Source of the DNA: Edaphocola flava
GTDB lineage: Bacteria; Bacteroidota; Bacteroidia; Chitinophagales; Chitinophagaceae
Length of the DNA: 64,000 nt
Assembly (NCBI RefSeq): GCF_004118155.1
Contig: NZ_SAIQ01000001.1
Span: 1,302,001 to 1,366,000 of the forward strand
Reading direction: 5' to 3'
This document shows positions 53,522 to 62,644 of the stretch, one piece after another. The translations under genes and the position numbers were made by a program. The notes beneath the pieces were generated by a model. It was not told where the DNA came from and ran no database searches. It saw only the letters and a list, made by a program, of their open reading frames with translations. Each line of letters starts with the position of its first letter. The first letter of the stretch is position 1.

Positions 53522-55633
53522 GTGATAGTGAATTGGGTTTTGACTCGTTTTAGCAAACCGATACTTTTCTTACTCGTATTTCTGTGTTCCTCCATACCTT
53601 ATATGTCGGCACAAGATGCCAGACCGGTAAAGGTACTCTTCTTATTAGATGGTTCCAGCAGTATGCTGGATAACTGGCAGCCGAATATACCTCGTTTTAC
53701 GGCCGCCAGCAGCATTATACTGCGCGTGGTAGACAGCATTCAGAAGGTCAATCCTTCTGTAGAATTTGCCGTAAGGGTATTTGGTCACCAGTATCCTTCT
53801 TTGGAAAAAAACTGTTACGATACGCGTTTGGAAGTGCCATTTTCTGCCCGAAATCTGGAGCAGATCAGGGCGAGACTGCGTTATATTTCTGCGCGTGGCG
53901 TATCGCCTATTGCCTGGTCATTGGAGCAGGCTGCAGCATCTGATTTTGTAAACAGTGATCGTTATGCATACAGCATTATCCTGGTCACCGATGGTGGCGA
54001 AAGTTGCGGCGGTAATGTTTGTGAAACCGTACAGAAGCTACTGAGCGACCGCATCACCTTCAAGCCTTATATCCTGAGCCTTGTTGACTATGCAGCGCTT
54101 AAAGGAGAATATGACTGTTTCGGAAAATTCCTGACTGTTGCCAATCCCAACCAGATCGGTCCGGCGGTAAGAACAATCGTCGAGGATAATAAATTAATGT
54201 TTGAGCGCAATGACGGTAACCTTGTAAAAACCCGACTGGAAACACCAGAAGATACGACCGGGAGAAATCATGCTCCTACAGAACTCGTAAATCCTGATGC
54301 TGCAAAGAGAGCCGCATTGGAGAAAATGCTCATTTATCTGAAAGTGCCTACGGGCTCGAGCCAGATCAGCCCTATTCCGAGCAAGTGGTTCAATAAGATG
54401 GCCATACAAAGTAAAGCCATAAAACCACCTGTAGCCAAAGCAAGAGACTATAAACCTACCTGGCCAAAGCTGAACCTGCCGGATGATGCACCTGTTCCGG
54501 TTGCAGTGAATCATTCCGTAATGCCGTTGATAGACATGAAGCGATTGAATCTGAAGCGCAGCAACACTAAGCTGGTTAAATCCAAAGCAGTCGCCAGCCG
54601 CGTAAAACCATTCTGGACAAAGATCAATTTTGCCGGAGAAGAAGAGCCTTTGCCGAAGGTAGCCCTGATCGGGATCAAGCCTTTGCCTAAAATCAAACGC
54701 ATACCAAACCTGATCGTATTTCCGGAGGCTAAACCCACCCGCTTGATGGCGAAAATGGTTGCAATCAAATTTGCCCCGGAAGAGCCTCAGCCCGTAGTTG
54801 TCGTTCCTAAGCCACAACCGGTGCAGCAACAGCCGGCACCTCAGCCTAAAAAAGCTACACCACCTGCAGTGAAAGAAGATGCCCCCGTTACCGTTGTTAG
54901 TCAGAAATCTGAAGAAACAAAAGTACTGGTGTACTTCACCAATGGCAAAGGGAAGTTTTATAAAACAGAACCGAAGATTGACTTCTATGATGTGAATGCA
55001 AAGAAAGTGGTACAATCCAGTTTCCGTCTGGTTAATAAAGCGACTGGAGAACCGGAACCGATAAAGATTCAGCCGGGTACCTACCAGATTACCAAGCCTG
55101 GTACTTACTTTAAATCTTCTACAGTTAAGATCGAAGCCAATACAACGGACAAAATAATTGTAACCGTGAGCAGCGGCTCTATCAAATTCCAGTATAAAGG
55201 CAATAAAGATCGTCCGGTAAAAGAATACACTGCGCTGGTCAGCAACCGCTTTGAAGTAATGCCGGTGGTAAAGCAGTCCTGCGATGAGCTGCTGGAATAT
55301 GAGCCTGGACGCTATCATGTAGAAATCAATACCCTGCCGATAACCATGGCCTATATACCAGAACTGAATTTTATGCAAATGCATATTATTGAAATTCCGG
55401 AGCCGGGCACCATGCAGATTGCCAATTCAGGCTTCAGAGGCAAAGTACAGTTTCATTACCTGCACGGTAATAGTTATGAACCCTTTTATGATATGGAACT
55501 TAATGGCAAACCCCAGGATCAGAAAGCAGACTTCCTGCCTGGTCTGTATCGGGTGTACTTCTTCAAAGACGGAGAAGAGCAGATGAAGGAGTTTCAGATT
55601 TTTACTAAAAAAACTACAAACATCGAATTATAA
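53522..55633 (+). CDS. Secreted von Willebrand factor A-domain protein
   Basis: 703 aa from a GTG at 53522, chosen because it gives a signal peptide ending SAQ. No ATG lies in the right place; TTG at 53501 and GTG at 53528 are alternatives. The vWA domain has a full MIDAS (D43-x-S45-x-S47 in LLDGSSSM, then GVSPIAWSL and VTDGGESCGG) at about 33-215. A Lys/Pro-rich middle with semi-repeated LPK(I/V)-type segments follows, then a C-terminal beta-rich region of about 230 residues. The product is probably periplasmic. It precedes an orphan histidine kinase by 6 bp, suggesting a sensing partner. Confidence 0.8.
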   Translation: MIVNWVLTRFSKPILFLLVFLCSSIPYMSAQDARPVKVLFLLDGSSSMLDNWQPNIPRFTAASSIILRVVDSIQKVNPSVEFAVRVFGHQYPSLEKNCYDTRLEVPFSARNLEQIRARLRYISARGVSPIAWSLEQAAASDFVNSDRYAYSIILVTDGGESCGGNVCETVQKLLSDRITFKPYILSLVDYAALKGEYDCFGKFLTVANPNQIGPAVRTIVEDNKLMFERNDGNLVKTRLETPEDTTGRNHAPTELVNPDAAKRAALEKMLIYLKVPTGSSQISPIPSKWFNKMAIQSKAIKPPVAKARDYKPTWPKLNLPDDAPVPVAVNHSVMPLIDMKRLNLKRSNTKLVKSKAVASRVKPFWTKINFAGEEEPLPKVALIGIKPLPKIKRIPNLIVFPEAKPTRLMAKMVAIKFAPEEPQPVVVVPKPQPVQQQPAPQPKKATPPAVKEDAPVTVVSQKSEETKVLVYFTNGKGKFYKTEPKIDFYDVNAKKVVQSSFRLVNKATGEPEPIKIQPGTYQITKPGTYFKSSTVKIEANTTDKIIVTVSSGSIKFQYKGNKDRPVKEYTALVSNRFEVMPVVKQSCDELLEYEPGRYHVEINTLPITMAYIPELNFMQMHIIEIPEPGTMQIANSGFRGKVQFHYLHGNSYEPFYDMELNGKPQDQKADFLPGLYRVYFFKDGEEQMKEFQIFTKKTTNIEL

Positions 55634-55639
55634 TATCAT

Positions 55640-56611
55640 ATGATCCGGTTTGCGAAATTTATATATGTGTTCATTTTTTTGTACACCGTAGCAGCATTGC
55701 TGTTCTGGGGGCATAGCCTCAATGTACAGAGCCAGGTGATCTATGATCACGAGCGGCGTGAGCTGCGCAGTACTATTGATTCTGTGGTAAACCCCGTGCC
55801 GTACAAAATGGGCGAGACAGCCATTCTGGAGCGTTTTAATTCCAGGAGCCGTCAGTACCTGGGAGAGGGTATCACCTTCCTCGCTATTATCCTGATCGGC
55901 GCCGGAATCGTATATACTGCTTTAAGACGTACGCAGTTACTGTCCAAGCAGCAGCACAACTTTATGCTCTCGATTACCCATGAGCTGAAATCTCCTATTG
56001 CCGCTATTAAACTGAATTTGGAAACGATCAATAAGCGAAAACTTTCCGAAGAGCAGTTGCGTACTTTGCTGGGTCGCAGTGTAAAGGAAACCAACCGTTT
56101 GAACGATCTGTGTAATAACCTGCTGCTGGCCTCCCAACTGGAGAGCAGCCAGTTCAAATCAGCATCAGACCGCATCAATCTGACCGGCATTGTTAAAGAA
56201 GAACTGGAGCAATACATCGATCGCAATACACATTCCTTCCTGCTCGATATCAAACAGGATAGCTTTATTGTCGGTGACCGTATATTATGGAAGCTGGTGG
56301 TGAGCAACCTTATTGAGAATGCCTGTAAGTATAGCGAACCCGACTCCCTCATTACCGTACGCCTGAATCGCACCGACGATCAGTGGGTACTGCAGGTGGC
56401 AGACAGGGGCGCGGGTATAAAAGATGAAGAGAAAAGCAAGATCTTCCAGAAGTTTTATCGTGTCGGCAGTGAAGAATCACGCATTGCCAAAGGTACCGGA
56501 CTGGGGCTGTACATCATTGCCCAGATCGTAGACCGTCATAAAGGTAATATTGTGGTGAGAGATAACGAGCCGGTCGGTAGTATATTCGAGATTACCATTA
56601 ATGCCGCATAG
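55640..56611 (+). CDS. Sensor histidine kinase
   Basis: 323 aa. Two TM segments (about 7-25 and 78-95) frame a 50-residue periplasmic loop. The DHp helix carries the phospho-acceptor His114 (SITHELKSP), and the ATPase has the N box (NLIENACKYS), G1 (DRGAGI), F (KFYRVG) and G2 (GTGLGLYI). No HAMP or PAS is evident. The gene lies 6 bp after the vWA protein and no response regulator is encoded nearby, so its partner is elsewhere or the system is atypical. Confidence 0.9.
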   Translation: MIRFAKFIYVFIFLYTVAALLFWGHSLNVQSQVIYDHERRELRSTIDSVVNPVPYKMGETAILERFNSRSRQYLGEGITFLAIILIGAGIVYTALRRTQLLSKQQHNFMLSITHELKSPIAAIKLNLETINKRKLSEEQLRTLLGRSVKETNRLNDLCNNLLLASQLESSQFKSASDRINLTGIVKEELEQYIDRNTHSFLLDIKQDSFIVGDRILWKLVVSNLIENACKYSEPDSLITVRLNRTDDQWVLQVADRGAGIKDEEKSKIFQKFYRVGSEESRIAKGTGLGLYIIAQIVDRHKGNIVVRDNEPVGSIFEITINAA

Positions 56612-56632
56612 CCCTTTAAAAGAACAACAGAT

Positions 56633-57571
56633 TTGAAAAAAGCATTGATACAAATGCACCTCGCGGTGCTCTTATGGGGATTTACCGGTATTCTCGGACG
56701 GCTGATAACCCTTTCTGCACCGGTACTGGTCTGGTATCGTATGGGGCTTACCGCCTTGTTTATAGGTATCATACTCAGCTACCGCAAGCTATGGCAGAAA
56801 GTAAGTGCTGTGGATATGCGTAAAATCATCGGTATCGGTTTGCTCTTTGCAGTACACTGGGTCGCTTTTTATGCTTCGATCAAACTGGCCAATGCTTCGA
56901 TAGCCCTGGTATGCCTTTCTACCGCCAGTGTGTTTACCGCAGTACTGGACCCCTTATTAAACCGTAAAAAAATTAATCCACTGGAGGTAGGCCTCAGCCT
57001 GATCGCCATACTGGGCGTATACTTCATTTATGCCATGTACCCGGCAGAGGAAAGCAACCCTGCAGCTGTGCATACTATGGAGAACTTTCCACTGGGCCTG
57101 GGTCTGGGCATCCTGGCATCGGTGATCAGTGCGATCTTTACCGTATTCAATAAACCGCTGACCAGTAAATATGAGCCCCGCTTACTTGTGTTTTATGAAA
57201 TGCTCACCGGCTTTATCTTTCTGACATTGCTTGCTCCTTTGTATTTGTATCAGTATCCCGGAGAGAAGGTGCTTCCGATGGACTGGGATATAGTATGGAT
57301 ATTCTGCCTGGTATATTTCTGTACCGTAGTGGGTCAGTCGCTGGCTATGAGTGCGCTAAAGCATTTGTCTACCTTTACCGTAACCTTCTCCGTAAACCTC
57401 GAACCGGTATATGGCATCATTCTCGCCTTTATATTTTTTAAAGAACACGAGCAGCTGTCAGGAGGTTTTTATGTTGGTATGGGATTGATAGCCCTTTCTG
57501 TATTGCTGCAGGTAACCCTGCTGATCAGGAACAGCCGGAAACAGAAAATGCTGGCTGCGCAACCGAGGTAA
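56633..57571 (+). CDS. DMT-superfamily (EamA) transporter
   Basis: 312 aa with ten TM segments in two EamA repeats. The TTG at 56633 is taken as start because it yields KKALIQMHLAVLLWGFTGILG, the family-typical beginning; an ATG at 56654 would cut seven residues. A basic tail follows the last TM. EamA proteins export metabolites or amino acids, but substrate cannot be told. It follows the kinase gene by 21 bp and may share its transcript. Confidence 0.88.
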   Translation: MKKALIQMHLAVLLWGFTGILGRLITLSAPVLVWYRMGLTALFIGIILSYRKLWQKVSAVDMRKIIGIGLLFAVHWVAFYASIKLANASIALVCLSTASVFTAVLDPLLNRKKINPLEVGLSLIAILGVYFIYAMYPAEESNPAAVHTMENFPLGLGLGILASVISAIFTVFNKPLTSKYEPRLLVFYEMLTGFIFLTLLAPLYLYQYPGEKVLPMDWDIVWIFCLVYFCTVVGQSLAMSALKHLSTFTVTFSVNLEPVYGIILAFIFFKEHEQLSGGFYVGMGLIALSVLLQVTLLIRNSRKQKMLAAQPR

Positions 57572-57644
57572 GCGCCTTATATTTAGAAAAATAGTGCTTT
57601 CTTTGTGCTAATATTGTAATTGTATATTTTAAGAAAAGAAATAG

Positions 57645-59918
57645 ATGAAAAGGAAACTAATCAGGTTTATGTGGACGATATTCGTTGTGGGTATTGTACT
57701 CTTTGCCGCTATCATCTTTGGAATTGAAAAAGGCTATATGGGTGAGATGCCTTCTATGGAAGAGCTGGAGAACCCTTCCGCTGCAACTGCATCGGAAATC
57801 TATGCTGATGATAAAAGCCTTATCGGTAAATACTATATCCTGAACCGTTCTAACTCTACCTACGATGAGATCTCTAAAAATGTTACCAATGCACTGATTG
57901 CGACGGAAGATTTCCGTTTCGAAGAGCATTCCGGTATCGATGGTGTTTCTGTACTGAGAGCGGTTTTATTATTAGGAAAGAAAGGTGGTGGTAGTACCAT
58001 TACGCAACAATTAGCCAAGAACCTCTTCCCAAGAGAAAATCCTTCCTTCTTCCAGCTGCCGTTTGTAAAGCTGAAAGAGTGGGTTATGGCCGTAAAGCTT
58101 GAGCGTAACCTGACCAAGAAAGAGATCATTACCCTGTACCTGAATACAGTTCCGTTTGGTGATAATACTTATGGAATCAAAAATGCATCCCTCACCTTTT
58201 TTAATAAAAACCCGGATAAGCTTTCTGTAGAAGAAGCTGCTGTATTAGTAGGTATGCTGAAAGGCAATACCCTGTATAATCCACGCAGAAACCCGGATAT
58301 CGCATTGGAGCGCCGCAATATCGTGATAGACCAGATGCAGAAGTATAACTACCTGACCGCGTCTGAAGCACAATCTTATAAAGCCAAACCACTGACACTG
58401 GATTATAACAAGCTGGTACAATCAGACGGACTGGCTCCTTATTTCCGCCAGATTGTAGAGCAGGAAGTGAAGAAATGGTGTAAAACCCATACCAAAGAAA
58501 ACGGAGAGCCTTACAATATCTACAAAGACGGATTAAAGATCTATACAACCATTGATCCTCTGTTACAGCAATACGCAGAAGAAGCAGTCGATGAGCAGAT
58601 GAAACAACTGCAACGATTATTTGCATCACAGGCACAGATCAGAAGCGGCTCTATCTGGAAACAGGAACAGCCTGCACGGGTACTGAAGCGCCATATGGAA
58701 TCTTCGGACCGCTACAAAACAATGAAGGATAACGGATTTTCTGAAAAAGAAATCGAGAAAGCATTTAATACCAAAACCCGCATGACCGTGTTCACCTGGT
58801 CCAATAAAGACCATGAAAAGGATACGACCATGACCCCGATCGATTCGATCAAATACATGCGTTCATTCATGCAGGCAGGCTTCCTTGTAATGGATCCTAT
58901 GACCGGAGAGATCAAAGCCTGGGTCGGAGGTATCAGTCATGAATTCTTTAAGTACGACCACGTAAACCTGGCTACAAAACGCCAGGTAGGTTCTACGATT
59001 AAGCCATTGCTGTATTGCCTGGCCGTAGACAATGGTTATTCGCCTTGCGATAATGTAAGCACTGCAGCACAGAAGTTTGCAGGGCAGGCTAAATTATACA
59101 ATGCCGGTGGCAGTAAGAACGGAAGCATGTCTATGCAGTCTGCATTGGCAAAATCTGTCAACAATGCCTCTCTGTATTTGTTGAACCAGACGGGTATCCG
59201 TTCGTTTATTGAGTTTTCACAGCGATGCGGTATCAGCAGCACGATGCCGGAATTGCCATCTATCGCACTGGGTGCCTCAGAGATTTCTTTATACGAAATG
59301 TTATGGGCATACACCATGTTCCCTACAGGGGGTATCAATACGCAGCCGCGTTTCCTGGTGAAGATCGAAGATCGTAACGGGAATGTACTGGAAAACTTTG
59401 CACCGGTGCAGAAAGAGATCATCAACTCCAATACAGCATATAAAATGGTGAAAATGATGGAAGGGGTAGTAGATCATGGTACAGCGCATCGCCTGAAAGG
59501 TCGCTTTGGCCTGAGCGGAGATATCGGTGGTAAAACGGGTACAACCAACGGACAAGCCGATGCCTGGTTTATCGGGTATACACCAGAACTGCTGGCCGGA
59601 GCCTGGGTAGGTAATGATGACCGCTTCCTGCGCTTCAACAGTACCGCATTGGGTCAGGGTGCCGCAGCGGCATTGCCGGTATGGGGTTATTTCTTCCAGA
59701 AAGTATATAACGATCCTAGATCGAAATATAAAAACGGGCTGAAATTCACCGAACCGGAAGGCTTCAATTTCTGTGGAGACTCTTATGGCAGCAGTGCCGG
59801 CGGTGGTACCAGTTACTATGAGCAGGAATATGAAGTGCAGCGTACTACAGAAGAAGACGATACCACTGAAGAGGGCGATATCATAGAGATGATGCCTAAT
59901 ACAGATCAGTTCCAGTAG
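57645..59918 (+). CDS. Class A penicillin-binding protein (PBP1A type)
   Basis: 757 aa bifunctional enzyme. One TM anchor (about 9-27), a GT51 glycosyltransferase domain with catalytic Glu88 in TEDFRFEEH and GGGSTITQQLAKNL, then a transpeptidase domain with STIK (Ser450, Lys453), SVN (504-506) and KTG (630-632). It polymerises and cross-links peptidoglycan outside the divisome. The C-terminus ends in an acidic, Glu/Thr-rich tail of about 45 residues with no PASTA domain. It converges on clpP across a 56-bp palindrome. Confidence 0.95.
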   Translation: MKRKLIRFMWTIFVVGIVLFAAIIFGIEKGYMGEMPSMEELENPSAATASEIYADDKSLIGKYYILNRSNSTYDEISKNVTNALIATEDFRFEEHSGIDGVSVLRAVLLLGKKGGGSTITQQLAKNLFPRENPSFFQLPFVKLKEWVMAVKLERNLTKKEIITLYLNTVPFGDNTYGIKNASLTFFNKNPDKLSVEEAAVLVGMLKGNTLYNPRRNPDIALERRNIVIDQMQKYNYLTASEAQSYKAKPLTLDYNKLVQSDGLAPYFRQIVEQEVKKWCKTHTKENGEPYNIYKDGLKIYTTIDPLLQQYAEEAVDEQMKQLQRLFASQAQIRSGSIWKQEQPARVLKRHMESSDRYKTMKDNGFSEKEIEKAFNTKTRMTVFTWSNKDHEKDTTMTPIDSIKYMRSFMQAGFLVMDPMTGEIKAWVGGISHEFFKYDHVNLATKRQVGSTIKPLLYCLAVDNGYSPCDNVSTAAQKFAGQAKLYNAGGSKNGSMSMQSALAKSVNNASLYLLNQTGIRSFIEFSQRCGISSTMPELPSIALGASEISLYEMLWAYTMFPTGGINTQPRFLVKIEDRNGNVLENFAPVQKEIINSNTAYKMVKMMEGVVDHGTAHRLKGRFGLSGDIGGKTGTTNGQADAWFIGYTPELLAGAWVGNDDRFLRFNSTALGQGAAAALPVWGYFFQKVYNDPRSKYKNGLKFTEPEGFNFCGDSYGSSAGGGTSYYEQEYEVQRTTEEDDTTEEGDIIEMMPNTDQFQ

Positions 59919-59925
59919 AAAATAT

Positions 59926-59981
59926 ATACATTATACAAAGAGGGCCGGCTCAATTGAGCCGGCCCTCTTTGTATAATGTAT
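59926..59981. terminator. Bidirectional terminator between the PBP1A gene and clpP
   Basis: A perfect 56-bp palindrome (two 28-bp arms meeting at AATT). The core is AGGGCCGGCTCAA and the outer arms are A/T-rich. One of the strongest hairpins in the window, placed for both convergent genes. Confidence 0.95.
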
Positions 59982-59995
59982 TCCGTAAATCGGGA

Positions 59996-60640
59996 TTACA
60001 GTTTCTCAATAATACCATCTACGATACCATACTCAATCGCAGATTGCGCATCCATCCAGTAGTCTCTTTCCAGGTCCTTAAGTACTTTTTCATAAGGCTG
60101 ACCACAGTTTTCAGATAAGATTCTGGCACCCAGTTCTTTTGTTTTCTGAATCTGAGTCGCATGGATTTCCAGATCGGCACTTACCCCTCTGAAATAACCA
60201 CCCAGGCTAGGCTGGTGAATCATTACCTCACCACTAGGAAAGATAAATCTTCTGCCTTTGGTACCGGCACTCAGCAGGATAGAACCCATACTGGCAGCCA
60301 ATCCCATACAGATCGTGCTTACAGGAGATTGGATCATTTTCATGACATCATGAATAACCATTCCGCTGGTTACTACACCACCAGGGCTGTTGATAAAGAA
60401 ATTGATCTCTTTGCCTGGTTGATCCGCATCCAGTAATAAAAGGCGGTTTACGATATCTTTAGCGGATTTGTCCTCTACAGGACCCCATAAATAAATATTA
60501 CGATTTTTGAAAAACAGTTCTTCCTGTTTCTTAGCCCACATGCCGGTAGGGTTTTGATCTACCTGAGGTTTTTCTTCTTCTTCCTCTTCTTCCTCGTCTT
60601 CCATGCGGATGCTCCACTGATGCAATTTATGAGCGTTCAT
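59996..60640 (-). CDS. clpP: ATP-dependent Clp protease proteolytic subunit (second copy)
   Basis: 214 aa. The Ser-His-Asp triad is intact: Ser117 (GLAASM), His142 (IHQPS) and Asp193 (ERDYW). The His-Asp spacing is 51 residues, two more than in the neighbouring copy and in E. coli ClpP, because of an insertion after HQPS. The N-terminus carries a run of Glu and Asp residues (about 14-24) absent from the upstream copy. It follows that copy by 22 bp. ClpP forms a tetradecamer with ClpX or ClpA/C unfoldases, none of which is nearby. Confidence 0.95.
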   Translation of the reverse strand: MNAHKLHQWSIRMEDEEEEEEEEKPQVDQNPTGMWAKKQEELFFKNRNIYLWGPVEDKSAKDIVNRLLLLDADQPGKEINFFINSPGGVVTSGMVIHDVMKMIQSPVSTICMGLAASMGSILLSAGTKGRRFIFPSGEVMIHQPSLGGYFRGVSADLEIHATQIQKTKELGARILSENCGQPYEKVLKDLERDYWMDAQSAIEYGIVDGIIEKL

Positions 60641-60662
60641 GTATCAATAATTTAAAAGGTTT

Positions 60663-61364
60663 TTAAACAGTTTTTTTGACTTTGCGAGGGTTAGTCATCA
60701 GAACCTCATCTACGATTCCATATGCTTTAGCCTCTTCTGCCAGCAACCAATAATCTCTCTGGCAATCCTCTTCGATTTTTTCGTAAGGCTGACCGGAGTG
60801 TTCGGATAAAATAGTGTACAGATTTTGTTTTATTCTTTTGATCTCCTTAACGGTGATCTCGATGTCTGTAGCCTGTCCACCGATAGCACTGCTTGGCTGG
60901 TGCAGCATAATACGACTGTGGCGTAGCGCAGTACGTTTGCCCTGCGTTCCGGCACACATCAGTACTGCTGCCATACTTGCCGCCATACCGGTACAAATAG
61001 TCGCAATATCAGGTCCAATCACCTGCATCGTGTCATAAATACCCAGACCGGCATATACACTACCACCAGGACTGTTGATATACATCTGTACATCACGGGA
61101 ACGGTCCACGCTCTCCAGGAAAAGCAACTGAGCCGTAACGATATTAGCTACATAATCATTAACCGGTTCTCCCATAAAGATGATCCGGTCCATCATCAGA
61201 CGGCTGAATACGTCCATAGAGGCCACATTCATAGGGCGCTCCTCTATAATGTACGGAGTAAGAGCAGTAGGGTCAGCACTTACGTGCGCCGCATAACTAT
61301 CAAAAGTATTACTGCTGATGCCCTGATGTTTTATCGCATATTTTCTAAATTCTTTAGGATCCAT
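60663..61364 (-). CDS. clpP: ATP-dependent Clp protease proteolytic subunit (first copy)
   Basis: 233 aa. Triad Ser130 (GMAASM), His155 (LHQPS) and Asp204 (QRDYW), with the same spacings (25 and 49) as E. coli ClpP. An N-terminal extension of about 45 residues precedes the core. With the second clpP 22 bp downstream it forms a tandem pair that could build homo- or hetero-oligomeric rings. The pair is transcribed from the promoter at 61393-61424. clpX is not adjacent, unlike in many bacteria. Confidence 0.96.
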   Translation of the reverse strand: MDPKEFRKYAIKHQGISSNTFDSYAAHVSADPTALTPYIIEERPMNVASMDVFSRLMMDRIIFMGEPVNDYVANIVTAQLLFLESVDRSRDVQMYINSPGGSVYAGLGIYDTMQVIGPDIATICTGMAASMAAVLMCAGTQGKRTALRHSRIMLHQPSSAIGGQATDIEITVKEIKRIKQNLYTILSEHSGQPYEKIEEDCQRDYWLLAEEAKAYGIVDEVLMTNPRKVKKTV

Positions 61365-61392
61365 ATGTAAATACGTTTTTATCTAATCCTTA

Positions 61393-61424
61393 CAAATATC
61401 AAACCAAATAACAAGAATGCCAAA
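61393..61424 (-). promoter_or_regulatory. Promoter of the clpP pair
   Basis: On the minus strand TTTG (61424-61421), 20 bp, then GATATTTG (61400-61393). The -33 element and spacing are canonical; the -7 box has one mismatch to TAnnTTTG. It lies 28 bp before the first clpP ATG. Confidence 0.7.
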
Positions 61425-61619
61425 TTTGCAGTGTTTAGGTATTGTTAGACCTTATGGTAAACCTTTACAGGCAGGAAAATGCATGTCATACCTCATTGGA
61501 ATGTGCAATTTAAATATGTAATATTGTTGTATTTCATTAAGGCTTCCATCCGGGGCAGGCTTTACACTTTATAAGACACAGTAAATGCCTGATCATGCAC
61601 AATATACCAAGATATGTAG

Positions 61620-61627
61620 TACATTTG
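61620..61627 (+). promoter_or_regulatory. Candidate -7 element for accA
   Basis: TACATTTG matches TAnnTTTG, 23 bp before the accA ATG. No -33 TTG at the expected distance. The rest of the 286-bp clpP/accA spacer shows no other clear signal. Confidence 0.5.
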
Positions 61628-61650
61628 CACATTAAACATCAGTCGAAACT

Positions 61651-62604
61651 ATGCAGTTTTTGGATTTTGAAAAGCCTATTGAAGATTTAAATCAGCAATT
61701 AGAAAAGCTTAAGGCCCTGGCGGAGAAAAATAATGTAGATATGTCTGCATCTATTTCCGAACTGGAGACCACAATTGATAAAACAAGAAAGAACCTTTAC
61801 GCTAATCTCACTCCATGGCAACGTGTACAGCTGAGTCGTCATCCTGAGCGTCCTTATACCTTATACTATATCAGTCAGATCTGTGATAAGTTTACAGAAC
61901 TGTTCGGCGACCGTAATGTTGCAGATGATAAAGCTATAGTAGGCGGATTTGCAGAGATCGGTGGAGAGCATGTTATGCTGATCGGTCATCAGAAAGGAAC
62001 CAATACGAAACAACGCCAGCTGCGTAATTTCGGTATGGCCAATCCTGAAGGATACCGTAAAGCACTGCGCCTGATGAAGATTGCAGAGAAATTTAACCGT
62101 CCTATCGTAACCCTGATCGATACTCCGGGAGCCTTTCCTGGTCTGGAAGCAGAGGAGCGCGGACAGGGAGAGGCGATTGCCCGTAACCTGTTTGAAATGA
62201 TCAACCTGAAAGTTCCGGTGATCTGTATCATTATCGGTGAAGGTGCATCCGGTGGCGCTTTAGGTATCGGTATCGGCGACAAAGTTGTGATGCTGGAAAA
62301 TACCTGGTACACCGTAATTTCTCCGGAAAACTGCTCTACGATCTTGTGGCACAGCTGGGATTTCAAAGTGAAAGCCGCAGAGCAATTGAAATTAACCTCA
62401 AAAGATATGTCTTCTTTCGGTCTGGTAGATGACGTGATTGCAGAACCGGAAGGTGGTGCACACAATCAACCGGAAGCAATGGCAGAATCGTTGAAGAAAT
62501 ATATCCTGGATACTATCAAGACCCTGTCTAAAATCGCTCCGGAAAAACGTATTGAACAAAGAATTGAGAAATTCTCCAATATGGGCTTCTACGAAGAATT
62601 ATAA
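61651..62604 (+). CDS. accA: Acetyl-CoA carboxylase carboxyltransferase subunit alpha
   Basis: 317 aa. With AccD it transfers CO2 from biotin to acetyl-CoA in fatty-acid synthesis. The family marks are visible: [17 protein letters not shown] near 55, the GHQKGT and [11 protein letters not shown] stretches, and [12 protein letters not shown] in the carboxylase core. Length is normal. It is the first of three rightward genes (accA, dapA, pssA) spaced by 23-40 bp. Confidence 0.97.
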   Translation: MQFLDFEKPIEDLNQQLEKLKALAEKNNVDMSASISELETTIDKTRKNLYANLTPWQRVQLSRHPERPYTLYYISQICDKFTELFGDRNVADDKAIVGGFAEIGGEHVMLIGHQKGTNTKQRQLRNFGMANPEGYRKALRLMKIAEKFNRPIVTLIDTPGAFPGLEAEERGQGEAIARNLFEMINLKVPVICIIIGEGASGGALGIGIGDKVVMLENTWYTVISPENCSTILWHSWDFKVKAAEQLKLTSKDMSSFGLVDDVIAEPEGGAHNQPEAMAESLKKYILDTIKTLSKIAPEKRIEQRIEKFSNMGFYEEL

Positions 62605-62644
62605 GCATATCCGTTTTAAAAAACCATACCCAATTTATTATTAA

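Noticed and set aside
54194-55384. 396-codon open frame on the minus strand
   Set aside because: It lies entirely inside the vWA gene, has a Phe/Arg/His-rich composition and no domain; the plus-strand frame has clear MIDAS motifs.
61428-61600. Small RNA or gene in the clpP/accA spacer
   Set aside because: No start codon with a plausible frame, no hairpin with a T run and no recognisable RNA family signal.
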